DNA of 64,000 nucleotides. Source: Cellulomonas persica. Its GTDB lineage: Bacteria; Actinomycetota; Actinomycetes; Actinomycetales; Cellulomonadaceae. Where the stretch lies: NCBI RefSeq assembly GCF_007989825.1, contig NZ_BJUA01000003.1, forward strand, positions 62,001 to 126,000. The letters are read 5' to 3'. Of the stretch, positions 26,725 to 34,561 are shown piece after piece. Both the position numbers and the translations under genes were made by a program. The notes beneath the pieces are model-generated. The model worked only from the letters and a program-made list of their open reading frames with translations, did no database searches and was not told where the DNA came from. Within the stretch, counting starts at the first letter, position 1. The number at the start of each line of letters is the position of its first letter.

Positions 26725-27606
26725 TCATGCCGCAAGGGCGGCGTTCTGAGCGGTGAATGCGAGCTCGAACTCGACCGGGGTGAGCTTGCCGAGGACGCGC
26801 TGGCGCCGGCGACGGTTGTAGGTCCGCTCGACCCAGAACACGATCGCGTCGCGCAGCTCGTCGCGGGTCGCCCAGCAGTGACGGTTGAGGACGTTCTTCT
26901 GGAGCAGCGCGTTCCAGGACTCCATGGCGGCGTTATCGCCCGCGGACGCGACCCGACCCATCGATCCCTGCAGACCGGCAGCGGTCAGCACCGCCCGGAA
27001 GCTCCGGGCTCGAAACTGCGAGCCTCGGTCCGAGTGCACCACCACGACACCGGTTGGCTGACGGCGGGCGACCGCGGTGCGCAGCGCGGTGACGGCGAGC
27101 TGGGCGGTCATCCGCTCGTCGATCGAGTAGCCGACGATCCGGTTGCTGAACAGGTCCTTGATCGCGCAGCAGTAGAGCTTGCCCTCGGCGGTGGGGTGCT
27201 CGGTGATGTCGGTGACCCAGACCTGGTCCGGCTCGGCGGCGGCGAAGTTGCGTTGGACGTGGTCGTCGTGGACCGCTGGCCCCGGCGACTTGCCGTTGCC
27301 GCGCCGGCCCTTGCGCACGGTCGTCGACCACAGCCTCTGCTGCGAGCACAGCCGCCAGACGCGACGCTCGCCGACGTCGTGCCCGGCGCGCTCGAGCTCG
27401 TCGGTCAGGAACCGGTAGCCGAACTCCGGGTCGTCGCCATGGGCGTCGAGCAACGCGTTGGTCAGATAGGCGTCCTGCAGCTCCCGGGCGCCGACGGGCT
27501 GCGCGAGCCAGGCGTAGTACGCCTGCCTCGAGTGGCCGAGCACCCCGCAGGTCAACCGCACCGGGATGCCCTCGGCGGCCAGGTCACGGACCAGCGGGTA
27601 GCTCAT
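26725..27606 (-). CDS. IS3-family transposase OrfB (DDE integrase core)
   Basis: 293 aa. N-terminal helical HTH-like domain (HSRQAYYAWL), then the rve core with the DDE triad: Asp in VWVTDITEH, Asp in VVVHSDRGSQFRAR, Glu in NAAMESWNALLQKNVL. It ends with TYNRRRRQRVLGKLTPVEFE, typical of IS3 members. It lies in the -1 frame relative to OrfA and overlaps its stop by 4 bp (AAAATGA), so an OrfAB fusion by -1 slippage on the A run is likely. It appears intact. Confidence 0.93.
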   Translation of the reverse strand: MSYPLVRDLAAEGIPVRLTCGVLGHSRQAYYAWLAQPVGARELQDAYLTNALLDAHGDDPEFGYRFLTDELERAGHDVGERRVWRLCSQQRLWSTTVRKGRRGNGKSPGPAVHDDHVQRNFAAAEPDQVWVTDITEHPTAEGKLYCCAIKDLFSNRIVGYSIDERMTAQLAVTALRTAVARRQPTGVVVVHSDRGSQFRARSFRAVLTAAGLQGSMGRVASAGDNAAMESWNALLQKNVLNRHCWATRDELRDAIVFWVERTYNRRRRQRVLGKLTPVEFELAFTAQNAALAA

Positions 27607-27887
27607 TTTGGGAGCGAGCCGGCGGCGAAGTAGGCCGCGGCGCGGCGCAGGATCTCGTTCTCCATCTCCAACCGGCGCTTCTCCCGCCGCAACTGGACCA
27701 GCTCGTTCTGCTCGCTGGTGGTCTTGCCGTCCACGACGCCGTCGTCGATGTCGGCCTGGCGGATCCAGCGCCGCACCGACTCGATGGAGATGTCGAAGTC
27801 GGCCGCGACCTCGGCGTGGCTCAGATCGCCACGACGGGCAACCCGCACGACGTCACGCTTGAACTCAGGCGGGAACTTCTTGGGCAC
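27603..27887 (-). CDS. IS3-family OrfA (transposase helix-turn-helix subunit)
   Basis: 94 aa. HTH at about 5-45 (FPPEFKRDVVRVARRGDLSHAEVAADFDISIESVRRWIRQADIDDG) followed by a leucine-zipper-like helix (ELVQLRREKRRLEMENEILRRAAAYFA). The sequence before its stop, CCAAAATGA, provides the A-rich slip site for making OrfAB. Intact. Confidence 0.92.
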   Translation of the reverse strand: MPKKFPPEFKRDVVRVARRGDLSHAEVAADFDISIESVRRWIRQADIDDGVVDGKTTSEQNELVQLRREKRRLEMENEILRRAAAYFAAGSLPK

Positions 27888-27955
27888 AGCGACATCCTTC
27901 CAGCGGGACCTCGTCCCACAGATGGAGTGTCAACCAGCCCTGCAGCAGTCCCGAT

Positions 27956-28252
27956 GTGGTTCCGTACTCGCCTCAAGCCGCGTCCCGGAACCTACTCGGC
28001 CAAGCGGGTGAGGGCTTCGCGACGACGCCAGGCGGACGTACCGTCAGCGCACACGCAGCGGACCGCATCGTCAACGGGGCGGCCGGGCGCGGGCCGACAG
28101 CTCTCTCGCGCGTCGACGACATCCTCGATAGCCCGACCGCTCTCCGCTACGATCCACTGCGCGACACTGTCCGTGTCAGTCAGGGGAAGAGCTTCGTGGT
28201 GGTCCGCGGTTCAGGATCGGGCCAGCACATCGTCACGGTGATGGTTCCGTGA
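27956..28252 (+). pseudogene. Second polymorphic-toxin C-terminal domain, 5' end lost at the IS
   Basis: 98 codons from a GTG lying two bases outside the IS right end; the frame runs straight back into the IS, so the upstream part has been replaced. The domain has GGRTVSAHAADRI, GRGPTALSRVDDILDSP, LRYDPLRDTVRVSQGKSFVVV and HIVTVMVP. A conserved-looking His-x3-Arg pair early and a strand-rich end resemble small RNase-type toxin domains, but the family is not certain. Its TGA overlaps the next gene by 4 bp (GTGA), as for the first toxin. Not related in sequence to the first toxin domain. Confidence 0.7.
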
Positions 28253-28521
28253 ACCCGACATCGAGATTCGAGGCGGCCGCACAGCGTGTGCTGCAGGGGG
28301 ACGAGTCACGCCAGGCGGCGAGCCTTCTCGAAGGTGTGGTACTCGACGACTACCTCGGCGACGAGCGTCTCGAAGAACTCGTCTACATGCTCTCCATGTA
28401 CGCGCCGGGGGCGGGTGCACCCTACTGCGGCCCGAAGGAACTGCGCGAGGTCGTTGAGCGGGCTCTGAGTGCCCTCCGCCATCCCTCGGAAGAACGTGAA
28501 CACGGGTGCGGGCGGCAGTGA
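28249..28521 (+). CDS. Probable immunity protein for the second toxin domain
   Basis: 90 aa, acidic and mainly helical (SRFEAAAQRVLQGDESRQAASLLEGVVLDDYLGDERLEELVYMLSMYAP is the structured part, followed by ELREVVERALSAL). No signal or membrane helix. GTG start overlapping the toxin stop. It is a candidate cognate immunity protein by position, size and charge; the family is unknown. Confidence 0.62.
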   Translation: MNPTSRFEAAAQRVLQGDESRQAASLLEGVVLDDYLGDERLEELVYMLSMYAPGAGAPYCGPKELREVVERALSALRHPSEEREHGCGRQ

Positions 28522-28658
28522 GCCTCGAGGGGTGAAGGGCCCTGTGCAGCGAGCTTCGCTGGCGCGGCTCGCTGCCGCCGTGGCCTGTGTCCCCGCCGCC
28601 GCGGTGGGCATGTGACGAGGACCCCGTTGGCTCGTTGACACTTCCCTGAGCCGTCGAG

Positions 28659-28792
28659 TGAACCGCCCCGGTTCCGATGGAGTCTCTCAACCCACGGAGG
28701 ATGAGAGTCACGGCAGCACCGATGAACTACCCGGACGAGATGCGGAAGCGCGCGACGAGGATGGCGGTCGACCTGTGCCGATCGGGGTCAGC
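28659..28792 (+). mobile_element. Truncated end of another IS3-like element
   Basis: TGAACCGCCCCGG at 28659-28671 followed by GGAGTCTC resembles the terminal repeat of some actinobacterial IS3 elements. Forty bases on, a frame opens at 28701 (ATG, behind GGAGG) and reads MNYPDEMRKRATRMAVD from 28722, which is like the first residues of OrfA proteins. It is cut after about 27 codons and runs into the tail of the convergent PRC-barrel gene. No OrfB and no second terminal repeat are present. Confidence 0.55.
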
Positions 28793-29149
28793 TCAGTGCT
28801 GTGGGAGGGCTGGGCTCCAGCGACGGTAGTCATGGCGGAGAGTGATGGTTGGTGCGGGCGGTGTGTGGGTCTCGTCGGGTGGGAGGACGTCGTCCCACAG
28901 GACGAGGAAGGTGCCGCGGTGGCGGTGGCGTAGCCAGCGGGCGAGCAGGGCGGGGGAGTTCTCGTCGGTGCGTTCGTAGCCGAGGAACGAGGATCCGGTG
29001 CGTGGGCTCACGAGCAGGCCGTGCAGGCGTGGTGCGGCCAGGACGCCGTCGAGGGGTCCGTCGAGGACGAGTCGCACGTCGACGACGAAGCCGAGGGCGC
29101 GGCCGTCGGCGTCGTGCACGGGTGCGTCGAGCAGGTCACTCAGGAGCAT
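28793..29149 (-). CDS. PRC-barrel-like domain protein B
   Basis: 118 aa from the ATG behind GGAGG; ten more in-frame codons upstream are not needed. The N-terminal half (LLSDLLDAPVHDADGRALGFVVDVRLVLDG) is a PRC-barrel strand pattern, and GLLVSPRTGSSFLGYER follows. The C-terminus is Trp/Pro-rich. It overlaps protein A by 14 bp as the last gene of the lipoprotein-Nramp-PRC operon, so it probably helps regulate or assemble the transporter. Its stop abuts the truncated IS end. Confidence 0.7.
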   Translation of the reverse strand: MLLSDLLDAPVHDADGRALGFVVDVRLVLDGPLDGVLAAPRLHGLLVSPRTGSSFLGYERTDENSPALLARWLRHRHRGTFLVLWDDVLPPDETHTPPAPTITLRHDYRRWSPALPQH

Positions 29150-29552
29150 GACGGCCTCCGGGGATCCGGCCGATGACATGGTCGCGCAGCCACCGCTCGA
29201 CCCACAGGACGTCGAGTCCGTCGCCGCGGATGCCGAGCCGCACGACGGTGCCGACGTCGGCGACGTGCCGCCAGGCGACGCGGTGCCACCGGTCGCGCGG
29301 CGGGCGGCCGCCGAAGATGCGTGTGGCGAGCACGGGTCCGCTGAGGAGGTGGACGACCGTCGTGAGGCCGTCGGCGTCGGTCTCGAGCTCGAGGTCGTCG
29401 ATCGTCATGACCGGGGTGCCCTCCACGTCGTCGAGCTGACGGTCGAGCAGGTGCAGGCGTGCGTCGAGCACGAGCCCGGCCGGCTGCGGCGGGTCGGGCA
29501 GCTGCTCGTCGGGCGGGAAGGGGCGCTCGTGGCGCCGCAGCCGTGGGCTCAT
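29136..29552 (-). CDS. PRC-barrel-like domain protein A
   Basis: 138 aa. The N-terminal half contains QPAGLVLDARLHLLDRQLDDVEGTPVMTIDDLELE, a PRC-barrel-like pattern, then LLSGPVLATRIFGGR and DVGTVVRLGIRGDGLDVLWVERWLRDHVIGRIPGG. Overlaps the Nramp gene by 4 bp. Similar proteins occur beside Nramp and MgtE-type carriers in actinobacteria, which suggests cytosolic metal sensing or gating; this is inferred. Confidence 0.7.
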   Translation of the reverse strand: MSPRLRRHERPFPPDEQLPDPPQPAGLVLDARLHLLDRQLDDVEGTPVMTIDDLELETDADGLTTVVHLLSGPVLATRIFGGRPPRDRWHRVAWRHVADVGTVVRLGIRGDGLDVLWVERWLRDHVIGRIPGGRHAPE

Positions 29553-30778
29553 CCGCCTGCTCCTGTCGCGATCATCAGGGGGATCGCCGCCAGGGACGCG
29601 GCGACGATGATGACGAGGTAGACCAGGCCGAGCGCGTTCGTCGTGCGGCCGTTGACGTGCTCACCCATGTACTCGCGGTCGTTCGCGACGACGAGGATCG
29701 GCAGGTACGTCAGCGGCAGCGCGATCGCGGAGAAGACCACCGAGTACTCGGTGACCGCGATCGGGTCGACGTTCGTGAGCAGCACCAGGGTGCCGACGAG
29801 CACCGCGACGAGCATCGCGGTGTGGAACCGCGTGGCCTGCGCGGGGCGGTGGAACTTGCCCCACGACCAGCCGAAGTACTGCGCGAGCGTGTAGCCGGTG
29901 GACAGCGCGGTCTCGAGCGCGGCACCGAACGTCGCGGCCACGATGCCGAGGATCACCAGCGCGAGCAGGAGCTTGCCGCCGGCCATCGCGACGGGCAGCG
30001 TGATCTGGGACAGCGAGGTCACGTCGATCGCGCGCGGCAGGAAGACGACGGCCGCGCACCCGGCGATCGCGATGGACAGCAGACCGCCGAGCGGGAACCC
30101 GACGACGACGTTGACGCGGGACTGCTTGATGTCCTTCGCGGTCCACTTCTCCTCACGGGCCCCGGAGGAGAAGAAGAACACCTCGTACGGCGTCATCGCC
30201 GCCCCGAACAGCGCGATCGCGTAGTACCAGTACGTCGGCACGCCCTCGCCCTCGACCACGCGTGGGTGCACGGCCTGGTCGACGAGCTCGCCCCAGTCCG
30301 GGCCGAGCTGGAACAGCGCGACGGCGAAGACGACGAGCGTGAGCCCGAGCAGCCCGGCCACGTTCTCGAGCACCGAGAACTTCACGCGCCACAGCACGAG
30401 CCACACGGCCAGCCCCGCGAACGGGATCCACAGCCGCCGCTCGACGCTGCTCGCGAGCTCGAGCGCGAGCGCGATGCCGCCGATCTCCGCGGTCAGCGTC
30501 AGGACCGTGACGAGGAACGACGCGACCAGGTTCGCGCCGCCCACGCGGGGACCGAGGCGCTCGCGGATGATCTCGAATGTCGCGCGGCCGCTCACCGCGG
30601 CGACCCGTCCGGACATCTGCGCGAACAGGCAGATCCCGACGACGCCCACGACGACGACCCACACGAGCGACATGCCGAACCGCGCGCCGACGACGGCGTT
30701 GGTCACCAGGTCGCCGATGTCGACGAACCCGCCGATCGCCGTGAGGACACCGAGGGCGACCGCGAAGATCTTCTTCAT
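29549..30778 (-). CDS. Nramp-family (SLC11) metal transporter with altered metal-site motifs
   Basis: 409 aa with about eleven membrane helices. In helix 1 the canonical DPGN reads Asp20-Ile-Gly-Asp23; in helix 6 the canonical MPHN reads Thr196-Pro-Tyr-Glu199. So Asp is kept, but Asn, the metal-binding Met, His and Asn are changed. In characterised Nramps the Met favours transition metals; its loss is a feature of the Nramp-related magnesium transporters. Mg2+ or Mn2+ is therefore possible, but unproven. ATG overlaps the lipoprotein stop, and two PRC-barrel genes follow in the same operon. Confidence 0.85.
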   Translation of the reverse strand: MKKIFAVALGVLTAIGGFVDIGDLVTNAVVGARFGMSLVWVVVVGVVGICLFAQMSGRVAAVSGRATFEIIRERLGPRVGGANLVASFLVTVLTLTAEIGGIALALELASSVERRLWIPFAGLAVWLVLWRVKFSVLENVAGLLGLTLVVFAVALFQLGPDWGELVDQAVHPRVVEGEGVPTYWYYAIALFGAAMTPYEVFFFSSGAREEKWTAKDIKQSRVNVVVGFPLGGLLSIAIAGCAAVVFLPRAIDVTSLSQITLPVAMAGGKLLLALVILGIVAATFGAALETALSTGYTLAQYFGWSWGKFHRPAQATRFHTAMLVAVLVGTLVLLTNVDPIAVTEYSVVFSAIALPLTYLPILVVANDREYMGEHVNGRTTNALGLVYLVIIVAASLAAIPLMIATGAGG

Positions 30779-31236
30779 CCGCCGAGCTCCGCGGTGACGG
30801 ACTCGATCGCGTCGGCGGCCGCACGCAGCGCCTCGTCGACCTGTGCAGCGGTGCTGGGGGAGACCCCGTTGACCCACGAGCGAGCGTCGGCCACCGCGCG
30901 GGTCGCGTCCGCGACGGCGGTCAGCGCGCGGTCGCGCGCGTCGTGCTCGGACTGCACGGGCACGTCGAGCGCGAGTCGGTCGTGCGCGCCGCCGACGTCC
31001 TGCAGGGCGTCGCGCAGCGTGACGTCCGCGACGGGCGTCGTCGTCCGGTCGTCGTCGACCAGCCGGACGACGAGGGTGGCGACCTCGACACCCGAGGCGG
31101 CCTCGTCGAGCGCGGCCGTGAGGTTCTCGGCCGCGCGGTCGTCGGCCGACGACGGCCCGGACGCGCAGCCGGCAAGCACCAGCACGACCGAGGCGACGCC
31201 GACCGCGACCGGGGAAGGTCCAGAGCGCGGTCGCAT
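30775..31236 (-). CDS. Small lipoprotein, first gene of the Nramp operon
   Basis: 153 aa. Signal peptide with lipobox VLAGC (Cys24), then an all-helical, Ala-rich domain (ENLTAALDEAASGVEVATLVVRL; DALQDVGGAHDRL; ALRAAADAIESVTAEL). No family recognised. ATGA overlap with the Nramp gene implies a shared message and perhaps an extracytoplasmic role near the carrier. Confidence 0.7.
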   Translation of the reverse strand: MRPRSGPSPVAVGVASVVLVLAGCASGPSSADDRAAENLTAALDEAASGVEVATLVVRLVDDDRTTTPVADVTLRDALQDVGGAHDRLALDVPVQSEHDARDRALTAVADATRAVADARSWVNGVSPSTAAQVDEALRAAADAIESVTAELGG

Positions 31237-31351
31237 GGGTGCATCGTCTGCTGCCACGTGCGGAACCGCACCTGGAAGGACCGGTACGCCGCGACGAGCC
31301 GCGCACTCCGCGCGGCGCGGTCTCATGCGGCAAGACGGCGCCGCGACCTGG

Positions 31352-31380
31352 TTGACACCTCGGATGCGCTCCGGTGTCGT
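31352..31380 (+). promoter_or_regulatory. Candidate promoter for the class II aldolase gene
   Basis: A perfect -35 TTGACA at 31352-31357 is followed 17 bases later by TGTCGT, a poor -10. If used, the leader would be about 125 bases long. The rest of the 31237-31510 spacer shows no gene. Confidence 0.4.
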
Positions 31381-31510
31381 TCGGCGCGGGTGCTCCGCCG
31401 TATGGCTCGGCGGGCGGGGCGGCGTCCGACGCGCGTCGGGCGGGCACCGAGTGCGTCCCTGGAGCGCGCGCAGTGCCGCGTCCACGACGCCGGACGAACG
31501 CTGGAGAGCC

Positions 31511-32248
31511 ATGACCACGCAGACGCTCACGACGAGCACCGCCACCGACAGCACGCCGACCGCCAAGGACCTCGACCAGCAGCGCGCGACGATCCGCCGC
31601 GACCTGGCCGCCACGCTGCGCTGGTTCGGTGCGCACGGGTACCAGTTCGGCCTCGCCGGGCACGCGACCGTGCGTGACCCCGGCCCGCAGGAGCGCTACT
31701 GGGTCAACCCTGCGGGGCTGCCGTTCGCGGCGGTCACCGAGGACGACCTCGTGCTCGTCGACGCCGACGGCGCCGTCGTCGAGGGGCGGCACTCGGCCGC
31801 CGGCTACCAGAGCCAGGTCGAGGTGCACCGCGCGCGACCGGACCTCGCGGCCGGCTTCCACGTGCACGCGCCGTACATCTTCGCGTGGTCGAGCGCGGGT
31901 GGCCTGCTGGACCCGATCACCACCGACGCGGCGTGGCTGGCGCCGGTCCAGGCGTTGCGCGAGTCGTTCGACCAGCCGATCACCGAGGCGATCGGCCCGA
32001 CGGCCCGCGTGCTGATCCAGCGCGCGCACGGAGCCGCGACGTTCGGGGCGACGATCGCGGAGGCGGCGTACTGGTTCGTCGCCGTCGAGCGAGCGGCCCA
32101 TGCGCAGCTGGTCGCGGAGGCGGCGGGCCGCGTGCGCCTCGTCGACGACGCCGTGCTGGCGACGTGGCAGCTGACGCCCGCCTCAGCCCACGCGCAGTTC
32201 CAGGCGCTGCTCGACCACTTCGTCGCGGGGGAGGACGCACGCCGCTGA
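31511..32248 (+). CDS. Class II aldolase/adducin-like protein
   Basis: 245 aa. The fold is shown by RRDLAATLRWFGAHGYQFGLAGHATVRDPG, YWVNPAGLPF, the zinc ligands in FHVHAPYIFAWS (His-x-His) and the third His in RAHGAATFGATI. A Thr-rich N-terminus (1-20) precedes the domain. Fuculose-phosphate-type aldolase or dehydratase activity is possible; no pathway partner lies nearby. It ends in front of a bidirectional terminator shared with the convergent SDR gene. Confidence 0.85.
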   Translation: MTTQTLTTSTATDSTPTAKDLDQQRATIRRDLAATLRWFGAHGYQFGLAGHATVRDPGPQERYWVNPAGLPFAAVTEDDLVLVDADGAVVEGRHSAAGYQSQVEVHRARPDLAAGFHVHAPYIFAWSSAGGLLDPITTDAAWLAPVQALRESFDQPITEAIGPTARVLIQRAHGAATFGATIAEAAYWFVAVERAAHAQLVAEAAGRVRLVDDAVLATWQLTPASAHAQFQALLDHFVAGEDARR

Positions 32249-32257
32249 CGTCGCGAC

Positions 32258-32288
32258 GGCGTGCCCGACACGAGACGTCGGGCACGCC
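32258..32288. terminator. Bidirectional hairpin terminator
   Basis: GGCGTGCCCGAC (32258-32269) pairs with GTCGGGCACGCC (32277-32288), 12 bp perfect, 7-base loop, between convergent genes. Confidence 0.8.
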
Positions 32289-32312
32289 GCGCGAGCTGCA
32301 CGCGCGTCGGTC

Positions 32313-33170
32313 CTAGAAGACCGGCTTCCCGCCGGTCACGCCCAGCACCGTGCCGGACACGTACGAGCCGGTCACGGGGGAGGCCAGGAACACGAACGCG
32401 TGCGCCACCTCGGCGGGCTCGCCCGCCCGGCCCAGGGGCGTGTCCAGGCCGAACTTCTCGACCTTCTCGGGCGGCTGCGTCGCGGGCTGCAGCGGCGTCC
32501 AGATGGGCCCGGGGGCGACCGCGTTGACGCGGATGCCCTTCTCGCCGAGCTCGGCCGCCAGGTTGACCGTGAGGTTGTTGATCGCGGCCTTGGTCGAGGC
32601 GTAGTCGACGAGGGACTGCGAGGGCTGGAACGCCTGGATCGAGGAGCAGTTGACGATCGCGGAACCCTCGCCCAGGTGCGGCACGGCCTCCTGCGTGATC
32701 CACACCAGCGCGTAGAGGTTGGTCTTCATCACGCGGTCGAGGTCGTCCGTCGTGACGTCCGCGAACGAGTCCCGACGAGCCATCTGGTAGCCGGCGTTGT
32801 TCACCAGGACGTCGAGCCCGCCGAGACCCTCGACGGCGTCGGTCACGACACCGCGCGCGGTCTGCTCGTCGCGGATGTCCCCCGGCACCAGCACGCACGT
32901 GCGGCCGGCCTCCCGGACCCAGCGCGCGGTCTCGTCGGCGTCCTCCTGCTCCTCCGGGAGGTAGCTGATCGCGACGTCGGCGCCCTCGCGGGCATAGGCG
33001 ATCGCGACGGCACGGCCGATCCCGGAGTCGCCTCCGGTGATGAGGGCACGCTTGCCCTCGAGCAGCCCGTGACCGACGTAGCTCTGCTCACCGTGGTCGG
33101 GCTGGGGGGTCATTGGGGCGGTCAGGCCCGGCGGGTCCTGCTGCTGGGCGGGTCGTACGGCGTCGTTCAT
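32313..33170 (-). CDS. Short-chain dehydrogenase/reductase, general-stress (YdaD/YhdF) type
   Basis: 285 aa. The N-terminal 35 residues (PPGLTAPMTPQPDHGEQSY) match the extended N-terminus of this SDR subgroup. Rossmann motif TGGDSGIGRAV, NNAG, catalytic Ser in NCSSIQAF and YASTK (Tyr, Lys), and the end GSYVSGTVLGVTGG. NAD(P)-dependent oxidoreductase of unknown substrate. The ATG follows AGGAGG. Neighbouring CsbD supports a stress context. Confidence 0.88.
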   Translation of the reverse strand: MNDAVRPAQQQDPPGLTAPMTPQPDHGEQSYVGHGLLEGKRALITGGDSGIGRAVAIAYAREGADVAISYLPEEQEDADETARWVREAGRTCVLVPGDIRDEQTARGVVTDAVEGLGGLDVLVNNAGYQMARRDSFADVTTDDLDRVMKTNLYALVWITQEAVPHLGEGSAIVNCSSIQAFQPSQSLVDYASTKAAINNLTVNLAAELGEKGIRVNAVAPGPIWTPLQPATQPPEKVEKFGLDTPLGRAGEPAEVAHAFVFLASPVTGSYVSGTVLGVTGGKPVF

Positions 33171-33369
33171 GGTTCCTCCTGGGTTGGCGTCCTGCCGGGA
33201 CGGTGCCCGGACTGCACGGACGGTGCCCGGACAGGGCGAGACCCGCGTGCGGCGACCGGGCTCGCCCGCACTGGGCGTCCCCGTGTCGGCTGCTCGGCCA
33301 GCTCTCGCTGAACCCCGCTCGCGGGTCTCCGACGGCCGCGTCACACGCGGCGCAGGTGGTTCCTCCCCG

Positions 33370-33540
33370 TCAGCGGAAGACGTCCTTGACGTCGTCGCCG
33401 ACCTGCTTGATCTTGGCCGCGGTCTGGTCACCCTTGCCCTCGGCCTCGAGGTCGCGGTCGCCCGTGGCCTTCCCGGCCAGCTCCTCGGCCTTGCCCTTGA
33501 CCTCTTCGCCCTTGTGCTCGACCTTGTCGTCAAATCCCAC
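33370..33540 (-). CDS. csbD: CsbD family protein
   Basis: 56 aa from a GTG behind AAGGGTGA. Nearly the whole length is the CsbD motif: GFDDKVEHKGEEVKGKAEELAGKATGD, then EAEGKGDQTAAKIKQVGDDVKDVF. Very hydrophilic, charged and probably disordered. CsbD is a sigma-B-controlled general-stress protein in Bacillus; the molecular function is unknown. Confidence 0.9.
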   Translation of the reverse strand: MGFDDKVEHKGEEVKGKAEELAGKATGDRDLEAEGKGDQTAAKIKQVGDDVKDVFR

Positions 33541-33600
33541 AGCGATCACCCTTTCGTCGTCGACCTCGCCGCAGGTTGTGCGGCATCGGCAGGGGGTGTG

Positions 33601-33614
33601 CGGAGGGCCCTCCG
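33601..33614. promoter_or_regulatory. Perfect 14-bp palindrome in the csbD-DUF2231 spacer
   Basis: CGGAGGGCCCTCCG is self-complementary and sits inside a wider GGCAGG/CCTGCC dyad, about 60 bp upstream of the csbD GTG. It could be an operator; nothing else is recognised in 33541-33790. Confidence 0.35.
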
Positions 33615-33790
33615 TCAGGCCTGCCGCCGATCGACCATAAGCACGTCCGCGGCGTCCCGCACGTCGAGCCGACCGGCGTGCGCGACGCGCTCGTCCGGGT
33701 GACGATGACGGGTGCCGACCGCGCGGCGGAGCGCACCACGTCGTCGCCGCCGACCGGTCCTGGACCGGTCCGACCGCCTCAGGAGGACGC

Positions 33791-34411
33791 ATGACGACGG
33801 ACGCTCGCGTACCCGGGCAGGACGGCCTGGAACGGCTCGGTGCTGCGCTCAGGGACGCTGTCGCGCGCCTGGAGACGACGCCCGCCCTCGACAGGCCCGC
33901 CGCAGCGGCCCGCGGGCTCGCCGCGCCGCTGCTGGGAGCGCCGCGGGTGGCGGCCCTGCTGCGCGGTGCGCCGATCGGCCACGCGGCGCATCCGCTCCTC
34001 ACCGACCTCCCGATCGGCCTGTGGGTCTCGTCGACCGCGTTGGACCTGCTGGCGCCGGTCGCCGGTCACCGTGCCGCGGACCGGCTGCTGGGGATGGGCG
34101 TGCTCGCCGTCGCCCCGACCGCCCTGACCGGGCTCGTGGACTGGGCGACGACCGAGGTCCGTGACCCGGCCGTGCGGCGGGTGGGGGTCGCCCACGCCGC
34201 CCTCAACGTCGTCGCGACGACGCTGTACGGGACCTCCTGGCTCCTGCGCCGGCGTGGCCGTCGGACGGCGGGCGTGGCCGTCGCGCTGGTCGCGGGCAGC
34301 GTGCTCGGGGCGAGCGGCTACCTGGGCGGCCACATGACCGTCGTCCGGCACGCGCCGCACAGCGACCCGGTCGAGCCGGAGAGCTCGGGCGCCGAACGTC
34401 TCGCTGGCTGA
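33791..34411 (+). CDS. DUF2231 membrane protein
   Basis: 206 aa. ATG behind CAGGAGG. After a helical N-terminus come four membrane segments (about 72-95, 100-120, 133-152, 163-182). HAAHPLLTDLPIGLWVSSTALDLL, the TALTGLVDW loop, HAALNVVATTLYGTSWLLRRRG and GASGYLGGHM are the DUF2231 hallmarks. The conserved His residues suggest haem or metal binding, which is only proposed for the family. Confidence 0.85.
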   Translation: MTTDARVPGQDGLERLGAALRDAVARLETTPALDRPAAAARGLAAPLLGAPRVAALLRGAPIGHAAHPLLTDLPIGLWVSSTALDLLAPVAGHRAADRLLGMGVLAVAPTALTGLVDWATTEVRDPAVRRVGVAHAALNVVATTLYGTSWLLRRRGRRTAGVAVALVAGSVLGASGYLGGHMTVVRHAPHSDPVEPESSGAERLAG

Positions 34412-34561
34412 CCGCATCGCCATCCACGTCGTGGTCGCCGCGGGTCCATCACGTGGCCTCTAGCACACGGGACGAACGAGGCCGTATGGTTCGAGCCTGC
34501 GACGCTGTGGCCGACCGGCCCCTATCCTGCTCGTGGAGACACGGCGGTGAGAGGGGCGTGG

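Larger units (their letters stand above)
26683..27954 (-). mobile_element. IS3-family insertion sequence
   Basis: About 1.27 kb with two overlapping transposase frames on the minus strand. Terminal inverted repeats are clear: left TCGGGACTGCTGCAGGG followed by TCGGTTGACAC, right the complement with CTGGTTGACAC; only the two central bases differ. No matching 3-5 bp target duplication is seen next to either end (GACG at the left, TGTG at the right). The right end cuts into the coding frame of the second toxin fragment. Confidence 0.9.

Noticed and set aside
26641..27960. Target-site duplication of the IS3 element
   Set aside because: No equal 3-5 bp sequence flanks the two ends for any plausible end position.
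28253..28792. Additional toxin or immunity gene after the second cassette
   Set aside because: The only open frame beyond 28521 is the short OrfA-like relic; the rest has stops and no pattern.
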